The position numbers were made by a program, and so were the translations under genes. Below the pieces are notes generated by a model that saw only the letters and a list, made by a program, of their open reading frames with translations, had not been told where the DNA came from and did no database searches. Below are positions 60,808-64,000 of a DNA stretch of 64,000 bases, piece by piece (within the stretch, counting starts at the first letter, position 1; each line of letters opens with the position of its first letter). The stretch is from contig NZ_PPXC01000005.1 of NCBI RefSeq assembly GCF_002909445.1, positions 186,001 to 250,000 on the forward strand. The letters run 5' to 3'. The DNA is from Arthrobacter glacialis. Its GTDB lineage: Bacteria; Actinomycetota; Actinomycetes; Actinomycetales; Micrococcaceae.

Positions 60808-61449
60808 ATGGATACGGTTTTGTGGTCCCGCCCGGTGCATGAGCGGGCCGGCACGCCGCTGTTGCTGATGCTGCACGGCTATGGCTCCGACGAGACTCGC
60901 ATGGGCGAGTTGTTTAGCCAGCTGCCACGCAGTTTTACGTGTGCAGCACCCCGGGCTCCGCTGGACGTTTCCGGCGACTACGGCTGGTTCCTCCTTGACT
61001 ACTTTCTGAGCAATGACTTCGCGGAGGTGGTGGGTGCCGCCACTGCCGTCTTGAGCTGGCTGGACACGATGATGGCCAAGCACAAATTCAGTTCCGTATC
61101 AGTCCTGGGCTTCTCGCAGGGCATGGCCATGGCCACCACCTTGATGCGGCTGCGCCCGAAGATGTTTACCGCAGGTGTGGGCCTGTCCGGGTTTGTGTTG
61201 AAGAATGAACTGCTCGCCGCCATGGAACCGCTGACCACCCGGATCCCCTTCTACTGGGCCCACGACCGCGCTGACCTGGTCATCAACCGGGACGCCACGG
61301 CCTTCACGGCTGGCTGGCTCGCGGCAAACACGGATCTCAGCGACTCCGCCTACCGCGGTCTGGGACACACCATCAGTGCTGTGGAGATGAGCGATGTCTC
61401 AGCTTTTCTCACCGGCCATGTGCCCGGCTCGTTCGTGCCGCACACATAG
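60808..61449 (+). CDS. Phospholipase/carboxylesterase-family alpha/beta hydrolase
   Basis: 213 residues, cytosolic. Oxyanion region LLLMLHGYGSDETRM, nucleophile GFSQGMAMA, acidic residue in YWAHDRADLVI (the Asp of this group), and catalytic His in RGLGHTIS. This is the YpfH-like esterase group acting on short acyl esters. Start ATG 60808. Confidence 0.88.
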   Translation: MDTVLWSRPVHERAGTPLLLMLHGYGSDETRMGELFSQLPRSFTCAAPRAPLDVSGDYGWFLLDYFLSNDFAEVVGAATAVLSWLDTMMAKHKFSSVSVLGFSQGMAMATTLMRLRPKMFTAGVGLSGFVLKNELLAAMEPLTTRIPFYWAHDRADLVINRDATAFTAGWLAANTDLSDSAYRGLGHTISAVEMSDVSAFLTGHVPGSFVPHT

Positions 61450-61558
61450 TGCCCCGGCGCTGAGCAACATTCAACCAAATGGTTGATGGCAGTTGCCGTG
61501 TGCCTTCCTAGGCTGGAGTAAAGGCCCGCAGTGGGCCCACCAACAAAAGGGGTACAGC

Positions 61559-62008
61559 ATGAAGAAGCTCTTCTATTCGGCATTCGGTTACATGGTCATT
61601 GGCGTGCTCTCGGGGCTGTTTTACCGTGAATTCACCAAGGGCAAGGATTTTGCGGGAACCACCCAGCTCTCCATTGTCCACACCCACCTGCTGACCTTGG
61701 GATTCATTGTCCTGTTGATTGTGCTGATCCTGGAAAAGCTGTTCACCCTGTCCGATTCAATGCTCTTTAACTGGTTCTTTTGGACGTACAACGCGGGTCT
61801 GGTCCTGACCGCCAGCATCATGGTGGTCCACGGCATCCTTCAGGTGGACGGCGTCACCGAGGTCTCCGCCGCAATCCCCGGGATCGCCGGATTGGGCCAC
61901 ATCTTCCTGAGCACCGGCATGGTGCTGCTGTTCCTGGCCCTGCGGACCAGGCTGTTTGGGGCCAATGCCCAGCACGACGCCGGAACTCCCGCAGCGCTCA
62001 CAGCCTAA
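61559..62008 (+). CDS. DUF2871 family membrane protein
   Basis: 149 residues with four hydrophobic helices. MKKLFYSAFGYMVIGVLSGLFYREFTKGKDF, QLSIVHTHLLTLGFIVLLIVLILEKLF and LFNWFFWTYNAGLVLTASIMVVHGI match the DUF2871 family, found in low- and high-GC Gram-positives. Conserved His residues in the helices (VHTH, VVHG) recall heme- or copper-binding membrane proteins, but function is unknown. AAGGGG lies about 7 nt before the ATG. Confidence 0.88.
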   Translation: MKKLFYSAFGYMVIGVLSGLFYREFTKGKDFAGTTQLSIVHTHLLTLGFIVLLIVLILEKLFTLSDSMLFNWFFWTYNAGLVLTASIMVVHGILQVDGVTEVSAAIPGIAGLGHIFLSTGMVLLFLALRTRLFGANAQHDAGTPAALTA

Positions 62009-62122
62009 CGTCCCAGCAGGGTCGAGTGTTCACGGCGGGCATCTAGTTTCCCCAGAGTGAACGTCTGGGCCATTGCCAGTTTGGGCGACTACCCTTGAGG
62101 CAAACACACGGCAGGGGATTCG

Positions 62123-63007
62123 ATGGCACGTAAAGACAGCAATCACGGTGGTTTGATGCCCGGACCGGGCTTTGCCCAGTCGGCAGAACGGCACAACCCG
62201 GCGTTGGAAATCGCGGCGGGTGCGGCTTTTGATGAGCGGGGCCGCCCCAAACCGGCAGTTCACAGCATGCTGCTCAAAGCGGTGGAGGTGCAGCGCCCGC
62301 TGGTTCTGGCGAACTTGCGCCGGCTTCGCAAGCGTCATCCATACGCCACTGCCTTCGAGCTGAGCCAACGGCTGGAGCGCGATTTTCTCTCCGGCGTGGG
62401 AACCGGTGGCGCGGCCATTGGCGCCACGGCCATCATCCCGGGGGTAGGCACAGTTGCGGCCCTGTCCATCTCTGCCGCCGCCACCGTGGTCTTTCTTGAG
62501 GCGACGGCCTTGTACGCCCAGTCTGTCGCGGAGCTTCATGGGGTTCGGCTGCAGGACCCGGAAGCCGCACAAGTCACCGTCATGGCCATTATTTTGGGCG
62601 ATGAAGGCATTGCCATGCTCCAGGGGTTGACCGGCCACGCACTGGGCAACGGGAGGACGCCCATGCAAACGTGGGGTAAAACGGTCACGAAGAGCGTGCC
62701 CCTGGCGGCAGTGAAGAGCATCATCGGGCCGATGCAGAAGCGGTTCCTGCGGAAGATGGCTGTCAAGGGCAGCGCGTCCGTGGTGGGCAAGGCGCTGCCG
62801 TTTGGTGTTGGCGCAGTAGTTGGTGGAGTGGGCAACTACATGATGGGTCGGGCCGTGATTGCCTCCGCCCAGCGCGCCTTTGGCCCGCCGCCCATGATGA
62901 TTCCGCCGGAACTCTTGGCCGAACTTGATGCCGCCCGCAAGCCGCCCAAACCCCCGAAGGCACTGAAAATCAAGGGCCCGAAGCCGCCAAAGGAGTTCAA
63001 GAGCTAG
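62123..63007 (+). CDS. Membrane-associated protein, EcsC-like
   Basis: 294 residues. Two glycine-rich hydrophobic segments: about residues 93-135 (GTGGAAIGATAIIPGVGTVAALSISAAATVVFLEA) and 210-245 (ASVVGKALPFGVGAVVGGVGNYMMGRAV). The layout resembles EcsC-family proteins. The C-terminus is a Pro/Lys repeat (KPPKPPKALKIKGPKPPKE). AGGGG lies 7 nt before the ATG. Role unknown. Confidence 0.7.
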   Translation: MARKDSNHGGLMPGPGFAQSAERHNPALEIAAGAAFDERGRPKPAVHSMLLKAVEVQRPLVLANLRRLRKRHPYATAFELSQRLERDFLSGVGTGGAAIGATAIIPGVGTVAALSISAAATVVFLEATALYAQSVAELHGVRLQDPEAAQVTVMAIILGDEGIAMLQGLTGHALGNGRTPMQTWGKTVTKSVPLAAVKSIIGPMQKRFLRKMAVKGSASVVGKALPFGVGAVVGGVGNYMMGRAVIASAQRAFGPPPMMIPPELLAELDAARKPPKPPKALKIKGPKPPKEFKS

Positions 63008-63011
63008 AGCA

Positions 63012-63073
63012 GCCTGGAGCAAAGATGGGGCTGGTGCCCGCACCGCGCCGCCAGCCCCATCTTTGCTCCAGGC
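63012..63073. terminator. 23-bp perfect inverted repeat between convergent genes
   Basis: Arms 63012-63034 (starting GCCTGGAGCAAAGATGGGG) and 63051-63073 are exact complements with a 16-nt GC-rich loop. It begins 4 nt after the EcsC-like gene and ends 21 nt before the stop of the convergent DUF445 gene, so a bidirectional terminator without T-run is likely. Confidence 0.7.
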
Positions 63074-63094
63074 CGGCGCTTGCTCGTGCTGCCG

Positions 63095-64000
63095 CTAGCC
63101 GAACACCAGGGTTGCCACGGTGAAGATCGCCAGGCCGGCCAGGGACCCCACCACAGTGCCGTTGATGCGGATGAACTGCAGGTCCTTGCCCACTTGCAGT
63201 TCGATCTTCTCGCTCGTCTCCACTGCATCCCAACGCCCAACGGTGTCGGTGATCAGGGAGGTGATCTCGTGCTTGTAGGTGCCCACCAGGTAGGCGGCAG
63301 CGTCGGCTATCCACTTGTTGGCCTTTGCAGCCAGCTCGGGATCGTTAACCAGTTTGCTGCCAAAGTCCTGCACCGCCGCGGTGAATTTGAGGCGCAACTC
63401 GGAGTTGGGGTCTTCCACTGCGTCGGTCAGCGCCGACTTGATGGTGGCCCAGGTGCGCCCTGCCAATTCCCGGACCTCCGGGTCGCCCAAAACCTGGTTC
63501 TTCAGGGACTCGGCCTTGGCAATCATGGCCGGGTCATGCTGCAATTCCTGGGCCAGTTCCTTGAGGTATTCATCCAGTTTCAGGCGTACCTCGTGCCGGG
63601 GGTCGTCCTGCACTGCGCGGGCGAACTTGTAGATTTCGGTGTAGATTTTGTCCCCCACCAGTCCGTCCACAAACTGTGGGACCCAGCTGGGGGACCTTTC
63701 GGCAACCAGCCCACTGATGGTGGTGTGATTGGCCCGGATCCACGTGGTGGAACGGTCAACCAGGAGATCCACCAGGGCATGATGGTGGCCGTCGGCAAAG
63801 ATCCGCTCGGCCAGTTTGCCAATGGGCGGGCCCCACGGCGGCTCAAGCACGTGCTTGCGCACCATCGCCTCGATGATGTCCTGGACGTCGTCGTCCTTGA
63901 GAACTGCCATGGCGCCGCGGATGGCGGCCGAACCTTCGGTGGCCACGCGTTGGGCGCTTTCCGGCTTAGCCAGCCAGGTTCCCACCTTTTGCGCGATCTC
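63095..64000 (-). CDS. DUF445 family membrane protein (partial, 5' end outside)
   Basis: At least 301 codons of the C-terminal part; the frame continues through the right edge (EIAQKVGTWLAKPESAQRV), so the GTG at 63985 is internal, not the start. Long amphipathic helical region (DDVQDIIEAMVRKHVLEPPWGPPIGKLAERI, DPRHEVRLKLDEYLKELAQEL, DPEVRELAGRTWATIKSAL) and a C-terminal membrane helix INGTVVGSLAGLAIFTVATLVFG, as in full-length DUF445 proteins of about 430 residues. Function unknown. Confidence 0.88.
   Translation of the reverse strand, partial: EIAQKVGTWLAKPESAQRVATEGSAAIRGAMAVLKDDDVQDIIEAMVRKHVLEPPWGPPIGKLAERIFADGHHHALVDLLVDRSTTWIRANHTTISGLVAERSPSWVPQFVDGLVGDKIYTEIYKFARAVQDDPRHEVRLKLDEYLKELAQELQHDPAMIAKAESLKNQVLGDPEVRELAGRTWATIKSALTDAVEDPNSELRLKFTAAVQDFGSKLVNDPELAAKANKWIADAAAYLVGTYKHEITSLITDTVGRWDAVETSEKIELQVGKDLQFIRINGTVVGSLAGLAIFTVATLVFG

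Noticed and set aside
1-64000. CRISPR arrays, insertion sequences, prophage genes or a replication origin
   Set aside because: No regularly spaced repeats, transposase or integrase motifs, phage structural genes or DnaA-box clusters were found on reading both strands.

Overview
The window is a chromosomal segment of a high-GC actinobacterium, most likely an Arthrobacter-type member of the Micrococcaceae. The evidence is gene content (DUF2871 protein, Lsr2, DisA/RadA pair, DhaKLM with an HPr-fused DhaM, F420-locus type zinc metalloprotease), the frequent GTG/TTG starts, many apparently leaderless genes with a TANNNT hexamer 6-8 nt before the start codon, and a gene order that matches, from memory, the deeply conserved actinobacterial block known in Mycobacterium tuberculosis as ppa (Rv3628) to radA (Rv3585).

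Layout. 1-1.5 kb: a type VII secretion-like pair on the minus strand (a WXG100-headed, glycine-rich effector-like protein and an overlapping partner cut by the window edge). 1.8-17 kb: housekeeping block ppa, dacB, metalloprotease, tilS, hpt, ftsH, folE-folP-folB-folK, DUF3180, two PH-domain membrane proteins, DUF2520 and panC, interrupted by a decayed response-regulator/CotH-like chimera at 3.9-4.4 kb. 17-21.7 kb: an accessory nucleoside-salvage operon (nucleoside hydrolase, MFS transporter, ribokinase) with a divergent LacI regulator and two tandem operators. 21.7-31.4 kb: lysS, a 50-residue membrane peptide, lsr2, a 1,528-residue cell-wall-anchored repeat protein, and clpC. 31.5-34.6 kb: argA and dhaKLM. 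34.7-40.3 kb: mutY, a membrane-anchored protein, disA, radA and a FUSC transporter. 40.5-47.9 kb: phosphate uptake (PHO box, pstSCAB; then an amino acid permease, Pit and its DUF47 partner). 48-54.4 kb: a conserved hypothetical, tRNA-Lys, cysteine hydrolase, pyridoxine/HMP kinase, GNAT, SDR, an orphan and an MHS-family transporter. 54.6-60.6 kb: a complete fructose PTS operon fruR-fruK-fruA-ptsI-ptsH. 60.8-64 kb: esterase, DUF2871, an EcsC-like protein and the 3' part of a DUF445 gene.

How the parts connect. The folate genes form an overlapping operon starting from GTP. The general PTS proteins EI and HPr in the fructose operon are the expected phosphate source for DhaM. The high-affinity Pst system and the low-affinity Pit system lie within 7 kb of each other. 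Accessory modules sit exactly at the joints of the conserved block (dacB/metalloprotease, panC/lysS, lsr2/clpC, clpC/mutY).

The least expected features are non-coding. The intergenic gaps hold a set of unusually long, near-perfect inverted repeats (arms 15-33 bp), some sharing internal motifs. Others are a 60-nt element found directly after the stop codons of both ppa and lsr2, two covarying hairpins that bracket the surface-protein gene, and a hairpin placed between the Shine-Dalgarno sequence and the start codon of ftsH. No CRISPR array, transposase or prophage gene was seen.
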